Source: Azolla pinnata (Eukaryota; Streptophyta; Polypodiopsida; Salviniales; Salviniaceae). Taken from it: a stretch of 27,966 bases of DNA. The notes below the pieces were generated by a model, which was given only the letters and a program-made list of their open reading frames with translations, did not search any database and was not told the origin of the DNA. The stretch spans positions 1 to 27,966 of the forward strand of contig JBBBWG010005469.1 of assembly GCA_037176905.1 (NCBI GenBank). The letters run 5' to 3'. This document shows, one piece after another, positions 19,671-27,966 of the stretch (within the stretch, counting starts at the first letter, position 1; each line of letters starts with the position of its first letter). The translations under genes were made by a program, and so were the position numbers.

Positions 19671-19899
19671 CATGATTAGCTACATACGCCTCAGCTCTGA
19701 ACCAATTCTCATTCAAAAGTAGCTAGCTAGCATACAAGAGCCAATCGATCCATCTATCTGCCAGGGAGATTGACGGAGATAATGGACCGATGTGCCTAAT
19801 TAGAAGACACTGTATATCTCACATACGCATTTGAATAGACAAGCAAACACTGTAGAAAGAAATGTGAAGGATTTCGACATGAGCCGGAAGAGAAGCCTC

Positions 19900-20874
19900 T
19901 AGAGTCTCCGACACATTCCACTTGCCTCTGAGTGTCTATTCAAGCGCATTTGATTAGCCTCTAAGCGTTGTTCAGACGTACCTGCTACGCCTTTAAGCGT
20001 CACTGAGGACACGTTAAGGAACATTTGACTAGGCTTGAAACCTCACTCAAGCACATCCCACTGGCGTTTAAGCATTCGTTCGAACACGGTTGGTTAGCAT
20101 TTAAGCATTGTCCAAGCCCGACCAATTAGCGTTTAAGCACGATTAAGTGGGCCCGATTACTGTATAAGCACCGCTTGTTTTCATCGCACCCAATGGGTCT
20201 TTTAGGCACACAACCGATCGCCTCATCATCATCGAGCACATTCGATTAGTCTATGAGCATACGTTCAACACGGTGCTCCCGATCAGTCTTTAAGTAATGG
20301 TTCAAGCGCATCTGATCAGATCAGACGTGTTTGATCGGGGCCAATTCGATGAGGCTCGAGAGACAGAAAGAGGCGTGATTAAGCACGATGAATCAATAAT
20401 TTATGTGTCATTCCGGCACGTATGATTAGACTCTAAGGGTCATTAAGCACATATGATGAGCCTCTAAGGGTCATTAAGCACAGATCATGAGCCTGTAAGG
20501 GTCATTAAGAACATATGGTTATCCTCCAAGGGCCGTTAAGCACATATGATTACCCTCTAAGGTCATGAAGCACATATGGTCAGCCTCCAAGAGTGATTAA
20601 GCACATACGATTAGCCTCCAAGGGTCATTAAGCAAACATGATTAGCCTCCAAAGGTCAATAAGCACCTATGATTATTAGCCTATAAGGGTCATTAAGCAG
20701 AGATGATTAGCCTCTGCGGGTCACCAAGCACATACGATTAGCATCTAGGGGTCATTAGGCACAATATGATTAGCCTCTAAGGGTCATTAAGCACATTTGA
20801 TTAGCCTCTAAGGGTCATTAAGCACCTATGATTAGCGTCTAAGGGTCATTAAGCACATATGATTAGCCTCTAAG
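19900..20874. repeat. 31-bp minisatellite (GATTAGCCTCTAAGGGTCAT)
   Basis: Unit: TTAGCCTCTAAGGGTCATTA followed by AGCACATATGA. The right half (about 20400-20874) is homogeneous: TAGC starts at 20771, 20802, 20833 and 20864, exactly 31 bp apart. The left half is increasingly diverged, with longer and irregular units. The copies are head-to-tail with no unique spacers. The array ends just upstream of the first PPR gene. Confidence 0.93.
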
Positions 20875-21059
20875 TGCGAATGTCTCTACCACATATAAGA
20901 GCAGCAGAAGCTTTGGCTATGGCAGATGGGCGTTCTGCAGAGACGCAGGAGGTAGCTCTGGAGGTTGCAGCCCTGCGCAGAATCCCATTCTGCAGGATAT
21001 GGAGGCCTTGGAGCTCGATCCGGGAAGGTATCTCGATCGATGGCAGCGAAAGCCGGTGA
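20874..21059 (+). other. Short ORF in frame with the first PPR gene, one stop codon upstream
   Basis: Sixty-one codons from ATG 20874 to TGA 21057-21059, in the same frame as the PPR ORF that begins four bases later at 21063. Residues 35-61 are basic and Ser-rich (RRIPFCRIWRPWSSIREG), which suits an organellar transit peptide, something the PPR ORF itself lacks. It may be an upstream ORF, or the original N-terminus cut off by a nonsense mutation. Confidence 0.35.
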
Positions 21060-21062
21060 AGG

Positions 21063-23306
21063 ATGGAAGTGGGCGATATCGGCTCTCACCTCCATCTCCG
21101 ACGCCTCTGTACTCTCCTCGCGGAGCTCGCCTGCATCCGCCATGGAAGAGAAGCACATGCCCGCATCGCAAAGCTCGGCCTCTCCGAAGGGAATGCCTTT
21201 CTTGGGAGCGCCCTGGTGAGCATGTACTCCCGATTCGGCGCCCTTGCAGAGGCGAAGCAGGCCTTCGCGGCTCTCACGCACCGAAATGTGGTCGCTTGGA
21301 CTGCATTGATGGATGCGCATACGAAGAACTCGATGCATGGCGATGAAGCGATCCGCTGTTTCCGCCAGATGCAAGACGAGGGTGCGATCTCCCCCGACTG
21401 CGTTGCCTTTGTTTCCGCCCTAAAAGCTTGCATTCTGGTCGAGGATGTGCACATCGGCAGGGAGATGCATATGGCGACGGTGAAGCTCGGGCTGAATGCA
21501 AACCCTAGCTTCATATCTGGCTTGATCGACATGTATGCCAAATGTGGTAACCTCGTCGATGCGCAGAATGTATTCGACAAGGCCCCTGTCGAGGATGTAG
21601 TGACATGGACTGCCTTGATCGGTGGATATGCAGAAGGCGGATATGGCCACGAATGCCTCCAACTGTCGAGGAAGCTGAAGGATCGAGGGCTCTCGATTGA
21701 TGCTGTCACTTACATGTATGCAGTAAAGGCTTGCACATGCATCGGGGTGATCCGCGAAGGCCGAGAGATGCATGCAGAAGCCGTCAAGAAAGGGATCGAA
21801 ACGCATTCGTTGGCTTGTAATGCTTCCATCGATATGTATGCGAGATTCGGTTTGATTCAAGAGGCAGAGAATGTGCTGGAGAAGCGAGCTCCTTATCTGG
21901 GTACAGCTGCTTGGAACTCGATAATGGCCGGATTCCTGAAGTGTGGGTACCATCAGGAAGCTCTCGATGGCTTCGATCGAATGCAGCGATGCTATGGTCT
22001 CATGCCAGATGCCCTCACATTCTCCTACGCCTTGAAAGCCGCCAAGGGCACAAGCCTCGAAGCTTGCAATGCGCATGTCCATGCCATGCATTCTACGATC
22101 ATGGCTCAAGGATTGGATGATGAGCTTCTCGTCGGAAACTCGTTGGTTTCGATTTATGCAAGCATCGAGCTCTTTGCCGAAGCATACGGGGTTCTGAACA
22201 GGCTCTCGGTTCGAGACCAGGCCAGCTGGACAGCGCTTATCGCAGGGTTCGTCGAGCATGGACACAATAGGGAAGCAACCTCTTGTTTCGAGGCAATGCA
22301 AGAGGATGGAATCTTCCCTGATGCAGTAACTTTCGCATGTATGCTGAAAGCGTGCAGCGATTCGAGGAACCTCGACGGAGGTAGGAAGTTGTATGCCGAG
22401 ATTGTAATGGAAGGCCTCGAAGGAGAGCTGCCCATCATCGCACACATGCTGATCGACATGTACGCCTCATGCGGTGCCCTCGTTGACGCTCATCAAGTGT
22501 TTGAGAAGCTTCCACTTCAAGCTACGGTGGCTTGTAATGTTTTGCTTGCCAGATACGTCGAGCAAGGATATCATGACGAAGCCATCGCTTGCTTGAGAAG
22601 GATGCAATGCGACGGTATTCTTCTAGACACCATTTCATATCTTTGCATCTTGAGAGCATGCTCGGCCGAAGGTTCGATCGACAAGTGCCGAGAGATGCAT
22701 TCAGAGATCGCATTAAAGGGTTTAGAGGGGGAAGTCGCCATCGGCAATACCTTGGTCGATTCGTATGGGAAATGCGGTCTGCATGCCGAGGCGAGAAGCC
22801 TATTCGAGGAGAGGCTTCGTATTCGAGACGGGGTCTCATGGAACGCAATCATCGCATGTTACGCTCAATCGGGCATGATCGGATGCGTTCTGGAGATGTG
22901 CGAAAGGATGATCGTGGGCGATGTTAGGCCGAATGGCATCACGTTTCTCGGCCTGTTGCATGCTTGCAATCATGGAGGGCTGATCGACACCGGTGAGCTC
23001 TATTATCATGTAATGCGGGATGAGTACAGGATCATCCCAAGCCATGAGCATTATGCTTGCCTGGTCGACCTCTTTGGCCGGGCAAGCCGTATAAGCACGA
23101 TGAAATGCGTGGTAGAGAAGGTACCGATGCATCCTAGCCTTGTCATGTGGCATGTGGTGTTGAGGTCATGCCATACACGGGGGTGTCCTCGGCTTGAAAG
23201 AGCGGCTGCTGAGCATGCTGCGGAGTTGGATGAACAAGACAGCGATTCTCGCGTGGATTCATACAACAGAAGCTTGGATTATGAGGTTCTTGACTTGATG
23301 TTCTAA
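21063..23306 (+). CDS. PLS-class PPR protein 1, truncated E1, no DYW (747 aa)
   Basis: Predicted to bind single-stranded organellar RNA, probably as a site-recognition factor for RNA editing. Intronless. Twenty motifs are visible: six L-S-P triplets from residue about 8, then L2 (about 623-659) and S2 (660-690). Landmarks are DMYAKCG-type S motifs and WTALI/WNSIM P motifs. After PSLVMWHVV (691 on) only a degenerate E1 remains and the protein ends in EVLDLMF. E2 and the cytidine-deaminase DYW domain are absent, so editing would need a partner in trans. Code residues (positions 5 and last) for S1, P1 through S6, P6 read SN, TD, SD, TD, NG, ND, ND, TD, HA, ND, ND, NN; by the PPR code these suggest A, G, G, G, ?, U, U, G, ?, U, U, C, with an unread base after each pair. 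The first ATG is used; no transit peptide is apparent. Confidence 0.9.
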   Translation: MEVGDIGSHLHLRRLCTLLAELACIRHGREAHARIAKLGLSEGNAFLGSALVSMYSRFGALAEAKQAFAALTHRNVVAWTALMDAHTKNSMHGDEAIRCFRQMQDEGAISPDCVAFVSALKACILVEDVHIGREMHMATVKLGLNANPSFISGLIDMYAKCGNLVDAQNVFDKAPVEDVVTWTALIGGYAEGGYGHECLQLSRKLKDRGLSIDAVTYMYAVKACTCIGVIREGREMHAEAVKKGIETHSLACNASIDMYARFGLIQEAENVLEKRAPYLGTAAWNSIMAGFLKCGYHQEALDGFDRMQRCYGLMPDALTFSYALKAAKGTSLEACNAHVHAMHSTIMAQGLDDELLVGNSLVSIYASIELFAEAYGVLNRLSVRDQASWTALIAGFVEHGHNREATSCFEAMQEDGIFPDAVTFACMLKACSDSRNLDGGRKLYAEIVMEGLEGELPIIAHMLIDMYASCGALVDAHQVFEKLPLQATVACNVLLARYVEQGYHDEAIACLRRMQCDGILLDTISYLCILRACSAEGSIDKCREMHSEIALKGLEGEVAIGNTLVDSYGKCGLHAEARSLFEERLRIRDGVSWNAIIACYAQSGMIGCVLEMCERMIVGDVRPNGITFLGLLHACNHGGLIDTGELYYHVMRDEYRIIPSHEHYACLVDLFGRASRISTMKCVVEKVPMHPSLVMWHVVLRSCHTRGCPRLERAAAEHAAELDEQDSDSRVDSYNRSLDYEVLDLMF

Positions 23307-24425
23307 AACGGATGAACGCTCGGTGGATCCCCAATTGCATCTTTTGGAATCTTTGGCGTTGCTTGTGCTCCATGGATCATCTTCGACTGCTTCGCACTTG
23401 TGTCGCTGCTTTTAGAGCTCTCTGTGTGTGCTGCAGCGTTGGTCGGTTTTCGGATGTGTAGCAGGGGTTCGAGGAGCGATCGATGCTAACCTGCTCTTTA
23501 TGCCGATTCTTGGGTCTATTAAAAGCAAGCATTGCGAATGCCATAACGAGTTCAGTAAACCTTGTTTGTCGGGGCGTATGATAACATTCCCTTTGCATGA
23601 TCATTGTGACTTCACCACCACACAGCTGATTGCCTAACAAGCTTGTGAGGCAATGGGCAGGCATCAGTCATGTCTAGTGGGTCTATGACTAGTGATCATT
23701 GTACTATTTGATTCAATGCCAGTCTTTCAGCGCACTCTTGTAAGCCCTATTTGTTGGGCGATTTTAATGTTTTCCTCTATATTTTTTCTTCCGTCTCGAT
23801 CGAGCATTGATTCAAGGCCTTGGACGACCATGATGGTGTGAACTAGAGCCATCAAGCTAGGCTTCTCGTCTAACTTAGAGAATCGTATGCATGGGAGCTA
23901 TACGAGAAAGCACCTCCTATTTCTCGTTTGAATGAATAGCGTGGTGCCCCGAACTTCAGACATCCGCTTGGAGCGCTCTAGTGATGTCCAAACATCAGCG
24001 ATCGCAGGGTAAGAGGCTGTTCTCGGAGCTAGATCAGGGCAAAGGATTGTCGCGAGATGAAGTTGCTTGTCCGAGATTCCTGAAGGTGTAGCGAAACCCG
24101 GAGCTGGAAGGGATCCAGTTCTGGAATCTAGACGTCGCATGGGATCTTGAACAGAGCCCCGATCTTCGGTAATGAAGCACTAGCCCGGGCTGTCGAAGCC
24201 AATGTCTTGGGTGCGAAACCGAACAAAGTCCTTGAAGATTTCTTACAGAATTCGATCCGAGATCGATGCATCAGGTTCATCTCAAGCAAGCCATGTCCCA
24301 ACTGTGGGGAATGGTCTGCTTCTCACTAATGTTTTAATCTGCGTTCTCGTTGTTGGAGATGGGTTCAGTTTGATTTTTGGGTTCTCCTTGCTCCATTGGA
24401 GATGGGTACTCATCGCCCAACTCAA
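23307..24425. other. Spacer between the two PPR genes
   Basis: No supported gene. ORFs of 60-95 codons on both strands lack recognisable motifs. It should contain the 3' end of PPR gene 1 and perhaps the promoter of PPR gene 2; I see no clear TATA box or polyadenylation signal. Confidence 0.5.
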
Positions 24426-24909
24426 GGAATCTCGATTGATTCCTGCGGAAGCTCGGTTTCTTTTCATCAAACCAGACAGATCAGGATTGTTGCATCATGC
24501 CACAACATCTGCTTCTGAAAGCAATCTCCATCGATTCCTGCGGAAGCTTGGTATCTTTTCATCAGACCAGACAGATCAGGATTGTTGCATTATGCCACAA
24601 GATTTGCTTCCGAAGGAATCTCGATCTATTCCTGTGGAAGCTCGGTATCTTTTCATCAAACCAGACAGATCAGGATTGTTACATTATGCCACAAGATCTG
24701 CTTCTGAAAGGAATCTCGATCGATTCCTGCGGAAGCTCGGTATCTTTTCATCAGACCAGACAGACCAGGATTGTTGCATTATGCCACAAGATTTGCTTCT
24801 GAAAGAATGGCCAAGATCTGGCACACCTGTGCTTCTTGAGATCGGAGGCGGAGCATTTGCAGTCGGAGCTTCAATCTTCTCCATGGAAGAAGCCCACCGC
24901 AGGAAATGA
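24202..24909 (+). other. 235-codon ORF through the 95-bp repeats, ending on the PPR 2 start codon (ATGA overlap)
   Basis: ATG 24202 opens a frame through all four repeats. Its TGA (24907-24909) overlaps the ATG of PPR gene 2 (24906-24908). Because 95 is not a multiple of three, successive copies are read in different frames; all of them are stop-free, and phrases such as FIKPDRSGLLH and FSSDQTDQDCC each recur. No domain is recognised. I regard it as a probable non-gene or upstream ORF. Confidence 0.25.
24426..24806. repeat. 95-bp tandem repeat, four copies, upstream of PPR gene 2
   Basis: GGAATCTCGAT (GCAATCTCCAT in copy two) starts at 24426, 24521, 24615 and 24710. Each copy contains ATTCCTG.GGAAGCT, GGTATCTTTTCATCA, ACCAGACAGA.CAGGATTGTT and ATGCCACAAGAT. 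Copies are about 90% alike by eye. The last copy ends 100 bases before the PPR start codon. Confidence 0.95.
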
Positions 24910-27149
24910 ATCGTGCATCGTGCCATTCCGCGGAGCTGAACTTCGTCGCCTTGCTCAAGGGCTATGCACAGTGTAAAGATGCGGAAGGAGCTCGGCGATT
25001 GCATGCAGTTCTTGTCGGAAATGGTGGGCTCCGTGCCGATCTTTTCATCGGCAGCGCTTTGATCGATGCATACGCGAAATGTGGTTGTCTTGCAAGAGCT
25101 CGGCAAGCATTCGATCGTCTCTGCGCACGAAATGTCGTCACATGGAATACCTTAATCACAGGCTATGTCGAGCAAGGGGATGCCCAAGAAGCGCTCGAAT
25201 GTCGGAAGCAGATGCTGCATATCCCGCCGGATTCGGTGACGTTCCTTTGTGTTCTAAGGGCTTGCATCATCAGCGAGTCGATAAGCAAAGGCCAGGAGAC
25301 ACACATCGAGATCGCGAAACAAGGGCTGGAGAGGGAGGTTCGGATCGGTAGCGCCTTGGTGAGCATGTATTCCAAGTCGAACATGCTCGTCGAAGCGCAA
25401 GCCGTGTTCGACATGCTTCCTGCGAGGGATACGATCGTGTGGAACAGTATGATTGCAGGGTATGCGGGAGATCTGCAGTGCGAGAAGGCACTGCAGTGCT
25501 TCGATTCGATGCAAAAAGAATGCAAGCATGCCCCGGATTCTGCCTCGGTCGTAAGCAGCTTGAAAGCATGTGCTACACTGGCGAATGGCGCCACGAAAGG
25601 CAAGGAAATCCACATGCAAATCGCGAAGCTAGGCCTGCAAGGAGCCCACCTGGTGAGCAACAGCTTGATCGACATGTACATCAAACGCGGGCTGCTCGCC
25701 GAAGCGGAAGGAATCTTCGACGATAAGCTATCGTCGGGCGCCTGGGACGGGATCTCGTGGAATGTGCTTATCGCAGGGTACGTGGAGCGCGGCTGCGCCA
25801 CGAAAGCCCTCGATTCCTTCCGTCGAATGCAAAGCGAAGGGATCTGCCCCGACAAAGTCGCGTACATCTTCGGCATGAAAGCTTGTGGAAGCATGGCGAG
25901 CCTGGAAAGCGCTCGAGAGATGCATCGCGGCGTTGTCCTCATGGCGCTGGATACCGATAGTGCGATTGGAAACACCGTGATCGACATGTATTGCAAATGT
26001 GGTTCTCTCATCGAATCTCGCGAGGTTCTCGTCAGGCTCCGAGATCGAACAGTAGTGTCATGGACAGCTCTGCTCTCAGGATATGTCGACAATGGCCACG
26101 GTGAGGAAGCTCTGGCATTGTACGAGCAGATGCAAGCCGACGATGGCATGGTTGCAGCTCCGGCGACGTTTGCCTGTGCCTTGAAGGCTTGCGCTAGCGT
26201 ATCGGCCCTGGAGAAGGGGCGATCCATACATGCGGCGGCCGTGAAGGCGCGATCCGAAGCGGATCTCTTCGTGGGCAATTCGTTGATCGCCATGTACTCC
26301 AGATGTGGGCGAATCGAAGAGGCGCAGCTCGTGTTCGACGGTATGCAAGCGGTCCGCGACGAAGTTTCGTGGAACGCATTGATCGCAGGGTATGCTGAAC
26401 ACGGGCACTGGAAACCAGCTCTCGAGAAGTTCAGGCAGATGCAGAACGACGACGGGAATCCGTCTCCTGGCGACGTTGCTCTTGCTAGCGCATTGCGAGC
26501 CTGCGCTTACGTTGCGGTGATCGACGAGGGCCGATGTGTGCATGCCGAGATAGCCAAGCGGGGGCTCGAAGCGAACGTCCTCGTCGGGAACGCGCTGTTC
26601 GACATGTATGCAGGTGGCGGTTCGATCGACGAATCGCTGAGAGCTTTCGATGACCTTTCGATCCGTACCTCGGCTTCGTGGAATGCACTCATCGCTGCAT
26701 ACGCTCAGCGTGGGGACGTGGCAGGCGTCAAAGGCATGGTCGGAAGGATGGTCGAGGAAGGCACCGGCCCGAACTGGATGACATTCGTCAGCATTCTTAA
26801 TGCATGTAGCCATGGAGGTCTGGTGGAGGATGGGCTTGCATGGTTCCGTGGTATGAGCGAATGCTATGGTATCGTTCCAGCTCTCGGCCACTGCATCTGC
26901 TTGGCGGATCTTGTCGCTCGAGCAGGTCTGGTAGACGAAGCCGTTGCGATCACTGAATCGATGCCGTTTCTTCCCGGCGGCGTCTCATGGCAGATCATCC
27001 TGGCCGGCTGCCAGGCCGCCGCGGCCGGCTGCCAGGAGCTCGGCGAAGAAGCTTTCGAGCATGCCATGCAAGTGGCAGAGTTCGAGACAGGAGCCTACGT
27101 CTGTTTCTCAAATTTGTGCACGCAGATGACAGCACTCGGAGGTCTGTAG
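24906..27149 (+). CDS. PLS-class PPR protein 2, truncated E1, no DYW (747 aa)
   Basis: Same predicted role and same 20-motif order as PPR 1 (six L-S-P triplets, then L2 and S2), and the E1 remnant begins at almost the same residue (690, PGGVSWQIILAGC). E1 is longer here, reaching EEAFEHAMQVAEF and GAYVCFSNL before the TAG. E2 and DYW are absent from the ORF. A 21-bp in-frame duplication (GGCCGGCTGCCAGG at 27002 and 27023) adds seven residues (AGCQAAA) inside E1. Code residues for S1, P1 through S6, P6 read SN, ND, SD, ND, ND, ND, NT, TA, ND, NG, NT, NN, suggesting A, U, G, U, U, U, ?, ?, U, ?, ?, C with an unread base after each pair. Intronless; MNRASCHSAEL shows no clear transit peptide. 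The first ATG of the frame is used, overlapped by an upstream ORF stop. It is a diverged paralogue of PPR 1, not a recent copy. Confidence 0.92.
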   Translation: MNRASCHSAELNFVALLKGYAQCKDAEGARRLHAVLVGNGGLRADLFIGSALIDAYAKCGCLARARQAFDRLCARNVVTWNTLITGYVEQGDAQEALECRKQMLHIPPDSVTFLCVLRACIISESISKGQETHIEIAKQGLEREVRIGSALVSMYSKSNMLVEAQAVFDMLPARDTIVWNSMIAGYAGDLQCEKALQCFDSMQKECKHAPDSASVVSSLKACATLANGATKGKEIHMQIAKLGLQGAHLVSNSLIDMYIKRGLLAEAEGIFDDKLSSGAWDGISWNVLIAGYVERGCATKALDSFRRMQSEGICPDKVAYIFGMKACGSMASLESAREMHRGVVLMALDTDSAIGNTVIDMYCKCGSLIESREVLVRLRDRTVVSWTALLSGYVDNGHGEEALALYEQMQADDGMVAAPATFACALKACASVSALEKGRSIHAAAVKARSEADLFVGNSLIAMYSRCGRIEEAQLVFDGMQAVRDEVSWNALIAGYAEHGHWKPALEKFRQMQNDDGNPSPGDVALASALRACAYVAVIDEGRCVHAEIAKRGLEANVLVGNALFDMYAGGGSIDESLRAFDDLSIRTSASWNALIAAYAQRGDVAGVKGMVGRMVEEGTGPNWMTFVSILNACSHGGLVEDGLAWFRGMSECYGIVPALGHCICLADLVARAGLVDEAVAITESMPFLPGGVSWQIILAGCQAAAAGCQELGEEAFEHAMQVAEFETGAYVCFSNLCTQMTALGGL

Positions 27150-27377
27150 GATGGAAGGAACTCGTATCCTAGTATGTACGGCTTTCCACCCACTCCGGAG
27201 GCCCTTCACAGAAACAAGCTTGCTGTCGGCTGGTTTTGCAGCCCGACACAGACCTCCGGCTGGAGATATGCTGATGGATTTGAAGCCGCGCACAAGATCA
27301 ATCGATGGGACCGTGGGCTCTCATCTGGTATGATCCTGGCGTTCATCAGACCATCTTGTGATGGCATTCTGAAGTAG
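27150..27377 (+). other. In-frame 75-codon open extension after the PPR 2 stop codon
   Basis: The frame of PPR 2 stays open for 75 codons after TAG 27147-27149, up to TAG 27375-27377. It contains EALHRNKLAVGWF, then RYADGFEAAHKINRW. The first phrase loosely resembles the HSEKLAVxF active-site segment of DYW domains, with the catalytic Glu replaced by Asn, but the zinc-binding CxxC is missing and the length is too short. It may be a collapsed vestige of an E/DYW tail, or chance. Confidence 0.25.
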
Positions 27378-27389
27378 CCGTCAAGCATC

Positions 27390-27560
27390 CCTTGAGTGCG
27401 CTCGATTAGCTGTTAACTGCTCCCTAAGAATGCTCGATCAGTCGTCAAAGCATCCCTTAGAGTGCGCTCGATTAGCTGTTAAGCGCTCCCTAGGAATTGC
27501 TCGATCAGTCGTCGAGCATCCGCTGAGCGAGCAGGCTCGATCGGTTGCGAAGCATCGCCG
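27390..27560. repeat. Tandem repeat of about 66 bp downstream of PPR gene 2
   Basis: GAGTGCGCTCGATTAGCTGTTAA starts at about 27394 and 27460. Each is followed by GCTCCCTA.GAAT, GCTCGATCAGTCGTC and AAGCATCC, and a third, decayed copy trails to about 27560. Its GATTAGCnnnTAAGCG core is shared with the 31-bp array upstream of PPR gene 1. Confidence 0.8.
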
Positions 27561-27821
27561 AAGCAGATTGCTACGATGAGTCTTTCGGGCAGGTTCTCGA
27601 CGATGGTGAGCTGAAGAGGAAACCCTGAATTGCTGTGTGTGGAGAACCCAACCGAATAAACCGCCGATCCCGGTCCCGTGAAGTCTTGGAGGTTAGAAAT
27701 CTGTTTTCTGTTGGTCTGTTTTTGGGAGCTCCTGCATTTCAAAGCTCTGCAGAAGGAGAAGAGCAAGGGAGGAAGGGGAGGGAGCCATGGCAGCTCCGTT
27801 CTGTTGCAGAAGCAGAGCGCG

Positions 27822-27879
27822 ATGGTGGAAGGAGCCGTTCAGAGGTTCGTCTCCATGGCGCTGCATGCCCGAGACCAGA
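27822..27879 (+). CDS. Probable first exon of a gene running off the right edge
   Basis: ATG 27822 opens a frame reading MVEGAVQRFVSMALHARDQ, amphipathic and protein-like. It is followed by a strong donor (A|GTAAGT, intron from 27880) in phase 1. The rest lies beyond the window. A second ATG at 27787 in another frame (MAAPFCCRSR) reaches the same donor and is the alternative start. The stretch 27561-27821 would be promoter and 5' leader. Family not recognised. Confidence 0.45.
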
Positions 27880-27888
27880 GTAAGTTCG

Positions 27889-27891
<3 letters not shown>

Positions 27892-27966
<75 letters not shown>
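27892..27966. repeat. GA dinucleotide microsatellite at the window edge
   Basis: An uninterrupted (AG)n run of at least 37 units, starting about a dozen bases inside the putative first intron and continuing beyond the window. Confidence 0.97.

Noticed and set aside
19900..20874. Regular 31-bp repeats resembling a CRISPR array
   Set aside because: Copies are head-to-tail without unique spacers, there are no cas genes, and the context is plant nuclear DNA.
21086..26891. Long minus-strand ORFs of up to 376 codons opposite the PPR genes
   Set aside because: They are antisense shadows of the PPR reading frames, which carry clear motifs on the plus strand.

Overview
The window is plant nuclear DNA, most likely from a fern or another early-diverging vascular plant. 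Three things point there: two large intronless PLS-class pentatricopeptide repeat (PPR) genes whose wording resembles the expanded fern families, two intron-containing GDSL esterase/lipase genes, and arrays of the plant telomere heptamer TTTAGGG. The lineage call is inference from protein style. There are no rRNA genes, no tRNA genes I could recognise, no CRISPR array and no complete transposon.

Layout. Positions 1-6900 are mostly repetitive: acidic-codon and CTT microsatellites, a degenerate coding remnant (2155-2491), a large CA/CATACG tract, a 28-bp minisatellite and a doubtful proline-rich ORF on the minus strand. At 6951-7481 (+) is an intact, intronless molybdopterin synthase catalytic subunit (MoaE/CNX6 type). 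Two minus-strand GDSL esterase/lipase genes follow, 9201-10901 (gene A) and 12605-16811 (gene B). I rebuilt each as five exons with identical intron phases; they are paralogues. Gene B's introns are swollen with repeats, and its exon 4 is bracketed on both sides by interstitial telomeric arrays. Positions 16812-20874 are gene-poor, with a 179-bp duplication, a frameshifted coding remnant on the minus strand (19407-19670) and a 31-bp minisatellite. Two plus-strand PPR genes follow (21063-23306 and 24906-27149). Each is exactly 747 codons, has the same 20-motif layout, and ends within a degenerate E1 motif without a DYW domain. The end of the window holds a probable first exon of another gene (27822-27879), whose intron starts with a GA microsatellite running off the edge.

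How the genes relate. There is no operon-like logic. MoaE belongs to molybdenum cofactor synthesis in the cytosol, the GDSL proteins are predicted to be secreted ester hydrolases, and the PPR proteins are predicted organellar RNA-binding factors. The most unusual features are structural: many unrelated minisatellites (units of about 28, 31, 35, 41, 53, 67, 95, 103, 179 and 222 bp) packed between and inside genes, a 35-bp higher-order telomere-derived repeat inside an intron, Asp in place of the expected oxyanion Asn in both GDSL paralogues, and odd reading-frame situations at the edges of both PPR genes. I found no convincing new multi-gene system.
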